DNA from: Chitinophagaceae bacterium
GTDB taxonomy: Bacteria > Bacteroidota > Bacteroidia > Chitinophagales > Chitinophagaceae
Reading direction: 5' to 3'
Assembly: GCA_016720775.1 (NCBI GenBank)
Contig: JADKJX010000001.1
Span: forward strand, 372,001 to 436,000
Length of the DNA stretch: 64,000 nucleotides
Shown: positions 1-8,275 of the stretch, one piece after another
How positions within the stretch are numbered: position 1 is the first letter of the stretch
Layout: the number at the start of each line of letters is the position of its first letter
Position numbers and translations under genes: made by a program
The notes under the pieces: generated by a model
What the model saw: only the letters and a program-made list of their open reading frames with translations
Told to the model about the DNA's origin: nothing
The model's database searches: none

Positions 1-2
1 AA

Positions 3-1442
3 TTGTATGTGGAAGGCGATCCTTTTGAACGGGGTGTTATTAATGGAAAACTTACCAAAGAGTTGGTGGTACGGCAGGAAGATCATTTTGCAGAACAGAT
101 CACAAAAATGATCCCGTCAAAATTCAAACGTAATTTTTTGAAGTACCTCATCGGGTTTTTTAACCGCAACCTCGATAAAAATATTTCGGAAGAGTATAAA
201 GAAGAAATTTATGGCGTATCAGAATCGGCTTCTCCTGACTATCAATACCTCGGCACCAACTACCAACGCATTTTAAATTACCATGCGGCACATGATATTG
301 GCCACGCCGTGCAGAACCTTGCTATGGTGGGTTGCACTTCATTTGGCACCTGGGGAGCAATGTCGGCAGACAGTACCATGATCATCGGCCGCAATTTTGA
401 TTTTTATGTGGGGGATAAATTTTCAGAAGATAAGATCGTTGCTTTTTTCAATCCTTCGCAGGGACATAAATTCATGACCGTAACATGGGGTGGTTTCACC
501 GGCGCCGTGTCGGGTATGAATGACCAGGGATTATCGGTAACCATCAATGCAGCAAAATCCAGCCTGCCTACCGGTTCTGCCACGCCGGTATCGCTGGTAA
601 CAAAAGAGATACTGCAGTATGCAAAAAATATAAAAGAAGCGATCGCCATTGCACGGTCGAGAAAAATGTTTGTGTCTGAGTCTTTCTTAGTGGCATCTGC
701 AGCCGACAACAAAGCAGTGATCATTGAAAAAACACCGGATGACCTGGATGTGTATGATCCGCAAAAAGATTTTATTGTTTGCACCAATCATTTTCAAAGC
801 AATGGCCTTGGAAAAACAAAGATGAATATTGAGCAGGAGAATGAAAGCGCTTCCTCTTATCGCTATAAACGGATGATGGAGCTGCTGCATACAAACGGAA
901 AGAACACCGTTCAGAAGACAATAAATATTTTAAGAGACCGGAAGGGGATCAATAATGCCAACATTGGCATGGGCAACGAAAAGGCTATCAACCAACTGAT
1001 CGCCCACCATTCCATTGTATTTGAACCAAAGAAATTATTGGTTTGGGTTTCCACTTCACCCTGGCAACTGGGAGAATACGTGGCGTACGACCTGAACAAA
1101 ATATTTGCATTGAAGGGAATGAAAGCGGACAAAGAAGTTTACGACAGCAGCCTTACCGTTGCCGCTGATTCGTTCTTATTAACCCCGGACTATAGAAATT
1201 TCGTGGTATTCCGCAGGCTGAAACAGCGAATCATGGATGGCGGAGATGTGAATACAGATAGCCTTGTTGCAAGCAACCCTGAGTTTTATAATACGTATGT
1301 GCTGGCCGGGGATTATCTCTACAAGAAGAAAAAATATGAAGAGGCACTAAAAAATTACCAGCTTGCATTGACAAAAGAGATTGCAACAAAGAAGGAAGAA
1401 GATCATATTAGGGAGCAAATAAAAAAAATAAATAAAAAATGA
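3..1442 (+). CDS. C45-family acyltransferase/hydrolase, 5' end outside the window
   Basis: The reading frame is open to the left edge, so the true N-terminus is missing; the apparent TTG at 3 is only the first codon in frame. The visible part resembles the acyl-CoA:6-aminopenicillanate acyltransferase / peptidase C45 family (Ntn-hydrolase fold). These enzymes self-cleave to expose a Cys nucleophile, here probably in MVGCTSFGTWG (Cys about visible residue 111). NFDF and a later NHF stretch also fit the fold. The last 45 residues look like a TPR-type helix pair. C45-like proteins recur in Bacteroidetes flexirubin clusters, and this one is followed by acpS. An acyl-transfer role, for example joining polyene to resorcinol, is inference; amide hydrolysis is the alternative. 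Confidence 0.8.
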   Translation: MYVEGDPFERGVINGKLTKELVVRQEDHFAEQITKMIPSKFKRNFLKYLIGFFNRNLDKNISEEYKEEIYGVSESASPDYQYLGTNYQRILNYHAAHDIGHAVQNLAMVGCTSFGTWGAMSADSTMIIGRNFDFYVGDKFSEDKIVAFFNPSQGHKFMTVTWGGFTGAVSGMNDQGLSVTINAAKSSLPTGSATPVSLVTKEILQYAKNIKEAIAIARSRKMFVSESFLVASAADNKAVIIEKTPDDLDVYDPQKDFIVCTNHFQSNGLGKTKMNIEQENESASSYRYKRMMELLHTNGKNTVQKTINILRDRKGINNANIGMGNEKAINQLIAHHSIVFEPKKLLVWVSTSPWQLGEYVAYDLNKIFALKGMKADKEVYDSSLTVAADSFLLTPDYRNFVVFRRLKQRIMDGGDVNTDSLVASNPEFYNTYVLAGDYLYKKKKYEEALKNYQLALTKEIATKKEEDHIREQIKKINKK

Positions 1443-1503
1443 ACCACATAGAAACATAGATCACATAGGTTGCTTTCTATGTTCCCTATGTTCTATGTGG
1501 TTC
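1441..1503. repeat. Imperfect palindromic intergenic repeat (CACATAGA type)
   Basis: Arms GAACCACATAGAA (1441-1453) and TTCTATGTGGTTC (1491-1503) are a perfect 13-bp inverted pair, and the inner parts continue to pair with small slips. It starts inside the stop codon of the preceding gene and is followed by a run of seven A. A related copy lies at 23876-23911. It can form a hairpin and may end transcription, but it has no T-run on the plus strand. Confidence 0.7.
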
Positions 1504-1531
1504 AAAAAAATCACCGGGTAAAACAAATAGT

Positions 1532-1912
1532 ATGATACTGGGCATTGGAACAGACCTGATAGAAGTGGAACGGGTGGCCGAAAAAATGGAAAAGAAAACA
1601 GGTTTTAAAGAACTTGTCTTTTCCCCTGCAGAAATAATCTATTGTGAAGCGAAGGCCAGTAAATATGAACACTACGCTGCCCGCTTTGCCGCCAAAGAGG
1701 CTTTTTTAAAAGCGATCGGTACGGGCTGGCGCAGCGGAACTGCATTCAATGAAATAGAAATTTATAACGATGAAGAAGGAAAACCGGAGCTCCGCTTCCT
1801 GGGTACAACAGCAGATACCGTTGCCGCAATGAAGACAGGAAAGATCTTTGTTTCGCTCTCTCATCTTAGATCAATGGCATGTGCCATGGTAATAATTGAA
1901 AGCATTCATTAA
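1532..1912 (+). CDS. acpS: Holo-[acyl-carrier-protein] synthase
   Basis: 4'-Phosphopantetheinyl transferase that moves phosphopantetheine from CoA to the serine of ACPs. The 126-residue length is typical. GTDLIEVERV near the N-terminus carries the metal-binding Asp8, and RFAAKEAFLKAIGTGW (51-66) is the family signature with Glu56. The ATG start is clear. Lying inside the pigment cluster, it probably activates the three cluster ACPs (11736, 17473 and 26202), although it could equally be the only AcpS of the cell. It stands about 90 bp after the C45 gene and 100 bp before the flavoenzyme gene. Confidence 0.93.
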   Translation: MILGIGTDLIEVERVAEKMEKKTGFKELVFSPAEIIYCEAKASKYEHYAARFAAKEAFLKAIGTGWRSGTAFNEIEIYNDEEGKPELRFLGTTADTVAAMKTGKIFVSLSHLRSMACAMVIIESIH

Positions 1913-1983
1913 TACGGGGTTCATTTTATTTTCCATTTAAACCGGAACTCCGTTTTATAGGGTGAAATGCTACTGTTTAATTT

Positions 1984-1995
1984 ATTACTTTTAGT
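1984..1995 (+). promoter_or_regulatory. Possible -7-like element upstream of the flavoenzyme gene
   Basis: The sequence ATTACTTTTAGT resembles the Bacteroidetes -7 box (TAnnTTTG) with the final G replaced. Similar TTACTTTTA strings precede other plus-strand genes (15555, 45922, 53716). No clear -33 TTTG partner was found at the right spacing, so this is only a candidate. Confidence 0.25.
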
Positions 1996-2013
1996 AAAAT
2001 AAAAATATACTTT

Positions 2014-3723
2014 ATGCACGAACAGTATGATGTAGTTATCCTCGGCGGCGGACTTGCAGGACTTACCCTTTCACTGCAACTTAAGAAAGCAAAGCCGGAT
2101 ATTTCTATCCTTGTACTGGAACGAAGAGAGGCAGAGGCTTCTGTGGCGGCGCATAAAGTGGGTGAATCAACCGTAGAACTCGGTACCCATTATTTAAGAG
2201 AGGTATTAGACCTTAAAGGATACCTGGAAGAACATGAACTTCCCAAACATGGCCTGCGTTTTTTCTTCCGGTCACATACCAAAGAAGATATAGCAAGCCG
2301 TGTGGAATTAGGTCCACGCCTGCGCCTGCCTGTACCAAGCCATCAACTGGACAGGGGAACCCTGGAAAATTACATGATGAAGCTGACGAAAGAAAAAGGC
2401 ACCCGGCTTTTACTTGGCGCAAAAGTTTCTAACGTAGAACTTGACAGGGATGCCGGTCACAGCGTTTCTTATATAAAAGACGGAGAAGAAGTTACCGTAA
2501 AATGCCGTTGGGTAGCTGATGCATCGGGCAGGTCAAGTATCTTAAAGCGTAAGCTGCAGTTTCAAAAACCAATGGAGCATCATACCAATGCGGTGTGGTG
2601 GCGACTAAAGGGAGTTATTGATATTGATACGTGGACGGATAATGCAGCATGGCAATCATACCTGGAGCCGGGGTTGCGGTATTTAAGCACGGTGCATTTT
2701 ATGGACAGTGGTTATTGGTTATGGGTAATTCCGCTGGGATCAAAAAACACCAGCATCGGGATTGTTGCCGACCCGGCCATTCACCCGTTTGAAACATTCA
2801 ACACCTACGAAAAAGCAGTGGAATGGATGAAGAAAAATGAACCTCTGCCTTATAAGATGCTGGAACCATTGGGACAGGGTGATGGGTTACTTGATTTTAA
2901 GATACTGAAACATTATGCACATCATACCGAACGGATCTATTCAGAAGACCGTTGGGCAACGGCAGGCGAATCAGGTCCTTTTTTAGATCCGCTTTATTCA
3001 CCGGGTACCGATTTTATTGCGTTGAATAATTCCTGGCTCAGCGATCTCATCCTGCGTGATATGGATGGAGAAGATATTTCCGGGCGTGTTACCATTTATG
3101 AAAAATCACACCTTGCATTGGTGGATAGCTGGATACCGGTTTACCAGAATAAATACCTGTTGATGGGAAATACCCAGATCATGGTGATAAAAATATTCTG
3201 GGACTGGGCAACATACTGGGCGGTACCAGCCCATTTATTTGCCAACAAAGCATTTACCAACCTGCGGGTACTTAAAGATCTTTTTGTTGCACCCGATAGC
3301 CTGGGCAGAAAATTCGGCCGCTTAAACAAAACCATGCAGGACCTGTTCCTGGAATGGCTTCCTTTTGAGAACCAGGTATTCTCCAACCGTTATATCGATC
3401 CGTTTGACCTTGCTGTGTTAAGAAGATTTCAGCAGGAAATAGAAGTGCAGCGTGGACCAGGTGAAATGGTGACGCAGATCCAAAAGAATATGAACATACT
3501 GGAACAACTTGCCGTTGCCATCTTCCGGTTTGTAAGTACCGAGGTTAATGGAACATCCCCCGATATAAAAGTGAACCCTTATACCATTAATCTTGGCAAA
3601 AAAGAAAATGCGATGCTGCTGGATACTGAATCGGCTGATGCCATCGCCCCGGGCGACGACGTAATTAAAGATGTGGAAGTGATGTGGTTTTACCCGAAAG
3701 GAGTACCCGTAGTTGTACAATGA
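2014..3723 (+). CDS. FAD-dependent oxidoreductase, tryptophan-halogenase-like
   Basis: A 569-residue flavoprotein. The N-terminal dinucleotide-binding loop GGGLAG is at residues 11-16, a VGEST motif at 49-53 matches the halogenase/geranylgeranyl-reductase superfamily, and WLWVIP at 235-240 fits the WxWxIP signature of flavin-dependent halogenases. Such proteins are regular members of flexirubin clusters. Whether this one chlorinates the aromatic ring, hydroxylates it or does another oxidation cannot be read from sequence; some flexirubins are chlorinated. The ATG start is clean, 100 bp after acpS. The next gene starts 16 bp after its stop, so they are probably co-transcribed. A second, shorter relative lies at 15603. 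Confidence 0.85.
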   Translation: MHEQYDVVILGGGLAGLTLSLQLKKAKPDISILVLERREAEASVAAHKVGESTVELGTHYLREVLDLKGYLEEHELPKHGLRFFFRSHTKEDIASRVELGPRLRLPVPSHQLDRGTLENYMMKLTKEKGTRLLLGAKVSNVELDRDAGHSVSYIKDGEEVTVKCRWVADASGRSSILKRKLQFQKPMEHHTNAVWWRLKGVIDIDTWTDNAAWQSYLEPGLRYLSTVHFMDSGYWLWVIPLGSKNTSIGIVADPAIHPFETFNTYEKAVEWMKKNEPLPYKMLEPLGQGDGLLDFKILKHYAHHTERIYSEDRWATAGESGPFLDPLYSPGTDFIALNNSWLSDLILRDMDGEDISGRVTIYEKSHLALVDSWIPVYQNKYLLMGNTQIMVIKIFWDWATYWAVPAHLFANKAFTNLRVLKDLFVAPDSLGRKFGRLNKTMQDLFLEWLPFENQVFSNRYIDPFDLAVLRRFQQEIEVQRGPGEMVTQIQKNMNILEQLAVAIFRFVSTEVNGTSPDIKVNPYTINLGKKENAMLLDTESADAIAPGDDVIKDVEVMWFYPKGVPVVVQ

Positions 3724-3739
3724 TAATAATTGAAACGAT

Positions 3740-5035
3740 ATGAACTATTCTCCGAACGCTGCATTTGAAAGTAAGGAACAGATCAAACTTATGCAGGAAA
3801 AGAAACTGCAGGAAACCGTTGCATACCTGAATGAGCGTTCTCCTTTTTACCGGGAGCTTTTTACGCAGGCGAAGTTTAATGTAAAAGGCATTAAGACGAT
3901 CGAAGACCTTTCGGTGATCCCTGTTACCGTTAAAGAAGACCTGCAGCAGCGCAACAATGATTTTTTATGTGTGCCGGCAAATAAGATCATTGAATACAGT
4001 TCCACTTCCGGCACCCTGGGCAGCCCGGTTAACATTGCACTTACCGAGAATGACCTGGAGCGCCTTACCTACAATGAGTACTTATCTTTTTTAAGTGCAG
4101 AAGGAACGCCGGATGATATTTGCCAGCTGATGCTTACGCTCGACCGGCAATTCATGGCGGGCATGGCCTATTATGCAGGCCTGCGGAAATTAGGTGCAGG
4201 CATCATCCGGCTTGGGCCGGGTGTACCCTCCCTGCAATGGGAAACCATCCAGCGGTTAAAACCAACAGCCATTGTTGCGGTTCCGTCTTTTATCCTGAAG
4301 CTTGTACAGTTTGCGAATGAGCATAAGATCGACATCAATGCTTCTACCGTTAAGAAAGCGATCTGCATTGGGGAGAATATCCGCAATACCGATTTTACTT
4401 TGAACACCCTGGGCAAACGGATAACCGAAGCATGGAACATAAAATTATTTTCCACCTATGCGTCTACCGAAATGCAAACAGCGTTTACCGAATGCATCGA
4501 ATGCAGGGGCGGTCATCTTCAACCCGAATTGCTGATCGTGGAACTGCTGGATGAAATGAACAAGCCGGTGGCAGCCGGTCATCCGGGCGAGGTAACAATA
4601 ACAACCCTTGGTGTAGAAGGAATGCCGTTGCTGCGTTACAAAACCGGCGACATCTGTGTGTACGATGATGCGCCATGTTCCTGTGGCCGAAATACATTAC
4701 GACTGTCACCGGTGGTTGGAAGAAAAAAACAAATGATAAAATTTAAAGGCACTACGTTGTACCCGCCTTCCATTTTTGACCTCTTGAATGAAATGGAAGA
4801 AGTAAGGGATTTTGTTGCCGAAGTATATTCGAATGATATCGGTATGGATGAAGTAATGCTGCATTTATTACCTGTTGATAATACCAAAGAATCAGACCTT
4901 AAGATCCGCTCCTACTTGCAGGCCCGCCTGCGGGTTAGTCCGCACATACAATATGTGTCGAAAGAAGATATGCAGAAGATACAGTTTCCGGAAGGAAGCC
5001 GGAAGGCAATTAAATTTATTGACAGGAGAAATTAA
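3740..5035 (+). CDS. PaaK-like adenylate-forming ligase (aryl acid activation)
   Basis: A 431-residue AMP-forming ligase of the phenylacetate-CoA ligase type. The nucleotide-binding loop is SSTSGTLGSP (87-96), followed by YASTE (core motif), RYKTGD (hinge region) and a C-terminal MIKFKGTTLYPPSI segment. Two Cys pairs (CIEC, and CSC with an upstream Cys) resemble PaaK metal sites. In flexirubin and aryl polyene clusters such enzymes activate 4-hydroxycinnamate for transfer to ACP; here the ammonia-lyase at 8276 would supply the acid. It could make a CoA ester rather than load the ACP directly. It ends the first plus-strand block and faces the minus-strand gene at 5121. Confidence 0.85.
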   Translation: MNYSPNAAFESKEQIKLMQEKKLQETVAYLNERSPFYRELFTQAKFNVKGIKTIEDLSVIPVTVKEDLQQRNNDFLCVPANKIIEYSSTSGTLGSPVNIALTENDLERLTYNEYLSFLSAEGTPDDICQLMLTLDRQFMAGMAYYAGLRKLGAGIIRLGPGVPSLQWETIQRLKPTAIVAVPSFILKLVQFANEHKIDINASTVKKAICIGENIRNTDFTLNTLGKRITEAWNIKLFSTYASTEMQTAFTECIECRGGHLQPELLIVELLDEMNKPVAAGHPGEVTITTLGVEGMPLLRYKTGDICVYDDAPCSCGRNTLRLSPVVGRKKQMIKFKGTTLYPPSIFDLLNEMEEVRDFVAEVYSNDIGMDEVMLHLLPVDNTKESDLKIRSYLQARLRVSPHIQYVSKEDMQKIQFPEGSRKAIKFIDRRN

Positions 5036-5040
5036 AAAAG

Positions 5041-5116
5041 AAACGTCATGGCGAGGAGATACGACGAAGCCATCTCCTAAATAGAAGATGGCTTCACAAC
5101 GTTCGCCATGACGTTT
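5041..5116. repeat. Nested palindromic repeat between convergent genes
   Basis: The outer arms AAACGTCATGGCGA (5041-5054) and TCGCCATGACGTTT (5103-5116) are perfect complements. Inner arms GAAGCCATCT (5066-5075) and AGATGGCTTC (5086-5095) are also perfect. Together they form a long hairpin filling the gap between the convergent ligase and secreted-protein genes. It looks like a dispersed REP-like element (GTCATGGCGA...GAAGCCATCT style) and may act as a bidirectional terminator. Confidence 0.8.
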
Positions 5117-5120
5117 GAAA

Positions 5121-6752
5121 TTAATTGACCGTTATCAGCAAAGGCTGGTAGCGGTTTCTCTTAACCTTAGCTCTCCCGATGAATTGATTTCCGTTTATTC
5201 TTGTAAACTTCGCCGGGTAAACCATTACATCTTCTTCCCGGGTATCAAAAAGTATTTCTTTATTGGTGATCACACCGGCATTATCCAGTTTGGATACCAC
5301 TACCTGGCCACCGGCGCCATCTACGTGGTATTTGGGAACCTCGTCTTCCTGGATGTCGATGTTCTTTTTATTATCTAAATACAAAAAGTAATAACCGGTT
5401 GCATCGTTGATCAGTTTGAAACCCATGGTACCCGGTAAATTATAATTGACCTGTGCGGTGTAACTGGTGGTGCTGCCCTTTTGTTTTTTAGGAATTTTCC
5501 GCAACCACTCAAACGTGCCTGCTGCATTGATCTTCCCGGCAATGATGTCTTCGTAATAAAAAGTGGTATTGGTAGTTGTTTGTCCCCGGCTGTCGTAGGT
5601 TCTGTACACCACTTTATAATATTCTTCCAGCACCATCAGCACGCTGCCATCCGTTTCTACGAGGATATTTCTTACCACCAGGTTCGGCGCTTCATAGTCT
5701 TCCTTCTTTTCCATTTTGCGCTTGCTTCTTGCTGATTCAAATTTCTGAAGGTCTGCCAACGGGAATTCGTAATAACCATTTTTGTATTTTATCACTTTGT
5801 TATTTTGGTCCAGCGCCGCTAAGAAAACCCCATCGGTTCCGTTTCCCTTCGACTTTTTGCTGTAGGTACAGGCGATGATCATTTCGTGGTTGAAGTTCTC
5901 AACCAGGGATGCTTCATTGATAAAATCATCAAGTGAAATGGTTGCAGAAATTATTTTGCTGCTGCCTTTTATAAATTTCAACACTTCAAAATGATAAGCA
6001 GGCTTACCCGTTTCCTTGTCCTTTTCTTTTCTTTTTTCTGAATCATACACTTTGGCAAGCATGTACGCATTGCCATTTCCGTCAATGGAAAAATCCGAAT
6101 TGTCCATGATGGCTTCGGTATACGGCATGGTAAATTCACCGCCCCAGAGTTTGGTCATGTTCTCATCAAATACCTGCAGGCCGATCCGGTCGTAATTTTT
6201 TTTATCGTTCTTTTCTTCCGGCCACAGGCGATAACTTACCAATAGTTTTTTGTGTTCGGCATCGTAATTGAATTTGTATTTATTCTCCACCTTTACCTGG
6301 TAAAATCCGGATGAAACATAATCGCCGGTGAGCCGGGTGGTCTCAAACATTTTGATATTGGTTGTGGTTAGTTTACCAGACACAATATCCAGCCTGTCGT
6401 AATACAGCATTTCGATCTTGGTTTCTTTGTCCCAGTCGCTGTGCATCCAGAAATAGTTGTTATTATTAAACTCGGTTACACCTTCGCTGTTGAAATTCTT
6501 TGTTGCTTCGGGTAATTCAATTTTCTTTTCAGAGGTCTGGGTCAATGCCTGCGGATCAAACCGTACAATGTTCAGTTCATCTTTTTTAAGCGATAGATTT
6601 ATGATGCCATCTCTTTGGTTGCCGAAAAAAGAAAGGTCTTCCGATTTCCGGGGCAGTTCATATTCGGAGCCCAGTTTAAAGATGAACTTTTTGCTTTGTG
6701 CAAAGGAAGACACAGACATCAGCAATGCTGCGATCAGGAACGAATACTTCAT
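5121..6752 (-). CDS. Secreted protein of unknown function
   Basis: A 543-residue protein with a clear signal peptide (MKYSFLIAALLMSVSSFAQ). The mature part is rich in beta-type segments and charged/aromatic residues, with no catalytic motif that I recognise. No transmembrane segment follows the signal, so it is probably periplasmic or on the cell surface. It is the last gene of a three-gene minus-strand island inside the pigment cluster; the two genes upstream (7402 and 8074) are paralogous secreted proteins. A role in pigment synthesis is not supported. Confidence 0.8.
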   Translation of the reverse strand: MKYSFLIAALLMSVSSFAQSKKFIFKLGSEYELPRKSEDLSFFGNQRDGIINLSLKKDELNIVRFDPQALTQTSEKKIELPEATKNFNSEGVTEFNNNNYFWMHSDWDKETKIEMLYYDRLDIVSGKLTTTNIKMFETTRLTGDYVSSGFYQVKVENKYKFNYDAEHKKLLVSYRLWPEEKNDKKNYDRIGLQVFDENMTKLWGGEFTMPYTEAIMDNSDFSIDGNGNAYMLAKVYDSEKRKEKDKETGKPAYHFEVLKFIKGSSKIISATISLDDFINEASLVENFNHEMIIACTYSKKSKGNGTDGVFLAALDQNNKVIKYKNGYYEFPLADLQKFESARSKRKMEKKEDYEAPNLVVRNILVETDGSVLMVLEEYYKVVYRTYDSRGQTTTNTTFYYEDIIAGKINAAGTFEWLRKIPKKQKGSTTSYTAQVNYNLPGTMGFKLINDATGYYFLYLDNKKNIDIQEDEVPKYHVDGAGGQVVVSKLDNAGVITNKEILFDTREEDVMVYPAKFTRINGNQFIGRAKVKRNRYQPLLITVN

Positions 6753-6895
6753 AGTGGTATATTAAATTTTGAGTTTAAATTAATGACGGATAAAAATGCA
6801 ATGGATCAATCGCCGCCTTTCTTAATGAACTTACCAACTTTCTGGCCCGATAAATAATAGGCATCGGCAATTCTTGAACCGGCGTCAAAGGCTGC

Positions 6896-7402
6896 TCACC
6901 GGAACATATTTTCGCCCGGCCTTTCAACAGAGATCACAATTAATTTTTTTGCAGGGTTGGCGGTTTCTACAATGGTAACCGTTCCATCAATGCCTGCATT
7001 TCTTTTTGAAACGCCCACGCTGTAACCGGGTTCCATCGCCTTGGTATTAAAGATGAGGGTGTATTTGGCGTCCTTACTTACCGTCATTTTACTGAGGTTG
7101 GTAAAGCCGAGGATAAATTTTGGCCCAAACCTGTCTCTTTTATCTTCCTCCCACTTTCTTGCCCAGATCTCGCCGCTTCCTTTTTCTTTATCGTTGTTTT
7201 CCTGGGTTTTTCTTTTGATGTAATTGGCTTCCTTTCCGTCATCACCTACGGTCATATTATCATAGGTAAATTCGATGTTGATGGTTTTCTCATCTTTTAA
7301 AATGGAAAGGTCGCCCCGGGTGAGGTCAACCTGTTGTGAAAAAGCGGTAGTACCGGTGAACAATAAGGCTGCGATCGCCACGAAAATTCTGATAGTTTTC
7401 AT
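6896..7402 (-). CDS. Secreted protein, paralog of the next gene upstream; ended by an in-frame TGA
   Basis: 168 residues with signal peptide MKTIRIFVAIAALLFTGTTAFSQ. It is clearly paralogous to the 194-residue protein at 7490-8074: both have DILK(N/D)E(K)T..NIEF(T/E)YD, a KAKT/KRKTQ helix, W followed by an R-F-P/F stretch, and K(E/D)AKYTL(V/I)F(K/N)T. Translation stops at TGA 6896-6898, but the same frame stays open to 6806 and reads AAFDAGSRIADAYYLSGQKV and further, matching the paralog's C-terminus. The full frame would be 6806-7402 (about 197 sense codons), close to the paralog's length. So this is either a nonsense mutation or a base error. The family has no function I recognise. Confidence 0.75.
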   Translation of the reverse strand: MKTIRIFVAIAALLFTGTTAFSQQVDLTRGDLSILKDEKTINIEFTYDNMTVGDDGKEANYIKRKTQENNDKEKGSGEIWARKWEEDKRDRFGPKFILGFTNLSKMTVSKDAKYTLIFNTKAMEPGYSVGVSKRNAGIDGTVTIVETANPAKKLIVISVERPGENMFR

Positions 7403-7432
7403 TTAGTATGTTTTTTATTTATCGGGCACAAA

Positions 7433-7466
7433 AATAAAGACTTCCAGTTACCGGGAAGTCTTTATT
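7433..7466 (-). terminator. Strong hairpin between two paralogous genes
   Basis: Perfect 13-bp inverted repeat: AATAAAGACTTCC (7433-7445) and GGAAGTCTTTATT (7454-7466) around an 8-base loop. It lies just after the stop of the minus-strand gene 7490-8074 and before the start of 7402. The A/T-rich outer arms give a U-tract in either direction. Confidence 0.75.
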
Positions 7467-7489
7467 AAATATAGTTCTTGTTAATTTCC

Positions 7490-8074
7490 TTATTTCACGT
7501 ACTTGCCCAGTCTTTTGCCAGACACCGCATACGCTTCCTGTATCCGTAGTCCCGTATCGTAATCATAACCGCCGTATATTCTTCCCGGCGCATTGGATAT
7601 GGAGAACTCAGCCAGCTTTTTAGATTTATCGGCTGTTTCAACGATCCAGGCCACGGCATCAATTTCTGCATTCTTCCTGCTGATAACAATATTATATCCC
7701 GGTTCAATGGAAGTGGTTTTGAATACCAGGGTATATTTTGCCTCTTTTTTTACTGTCATGCCGGTAGCATCCTGGAACTCGTTGATGAAACGTGGTTCAA
7801 ACCTTGATTCCCTGTCGCTAACCCAGCTCTTGGCCCAGGCGTCGCCCCTGCCCGGTTCTTTTTTATTGTATTCATCTGTTTTGGCTTTAATATAGTCAGC
7901 CTCTTTGTCGTACTTGCCTACGCTCAGGCCATCATATTCAAATTCGATATTAACAGTAGTTTCATTTTTTAAAATGTCGGAATTGCCGCTGGTCGTTTTG
8001 ATCCGCTGGGCATTCGCTGTAAGGGAACCGAGAACAATCAATGAAATAGTTAAAAAGCCTGTCAAGAGTTTCAT
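7490..8074 (-). CDS. Secreted protein of unknown function (paralog pair)
   Basis: 194 residues with signal peptide MKLLTGFLTISLIVLGSLTANAQ. The mature protein is a small mixed alpha/beta domain ending in a basic GKRLGKYVK tail. The neighbour at 6896-7402 is a paralog with the same order of blocks. No known catalytic motif was recognised. The ATG start is preceded by an A/T-rich leader. A strong hairpin follows its stop, so the gene may be transcribed alone. It is divergent from the ammonia-lyase gene, with about 200 bp between start codons. Confidence 0.8.
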   Translation of the reverse strand: MKLLTGFLTISLIVLGSLTANAQRIKTTSGNSDILKNETTVNIEFEYDGLSVGKYDKEADYIKAKTDEYNKKEPGRGDAWAKSWVSDRESRFEPRFINEFQDATGMTVKKEAKYTLVFKTTSIEPGYNIVISRKNAEIDAVAWIVETADKSKKLAEFSISNAPGRIYGGYDYDTGLRIQEAYAVSGKRLGKYVK

Positions 8075-8275
8075 ATCAAAAGATGTTTTTAGGTGATTAT
8101 ATAATTAAAAGTATAAAAAAATCAGGTAATAAAAATACCCAATAACCACCAATTTGTTGCATGATCTTTTTATACCTTCATAACGGCTTCGGGCAAAAAA
8201 TTAAAATTTGAAATCTTTATTCTATTTTTACCTGAATAGTTGCCAAATAATAAACTTGCAGATAAAATTCGGACC

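Noticed and set aside
8240..8275. TTG start for the ammonia-lyase
   Set aside because: The 12 extra residues (PNNKLADKIRT) are not expected in the family; ATG 8276 fits homology better.
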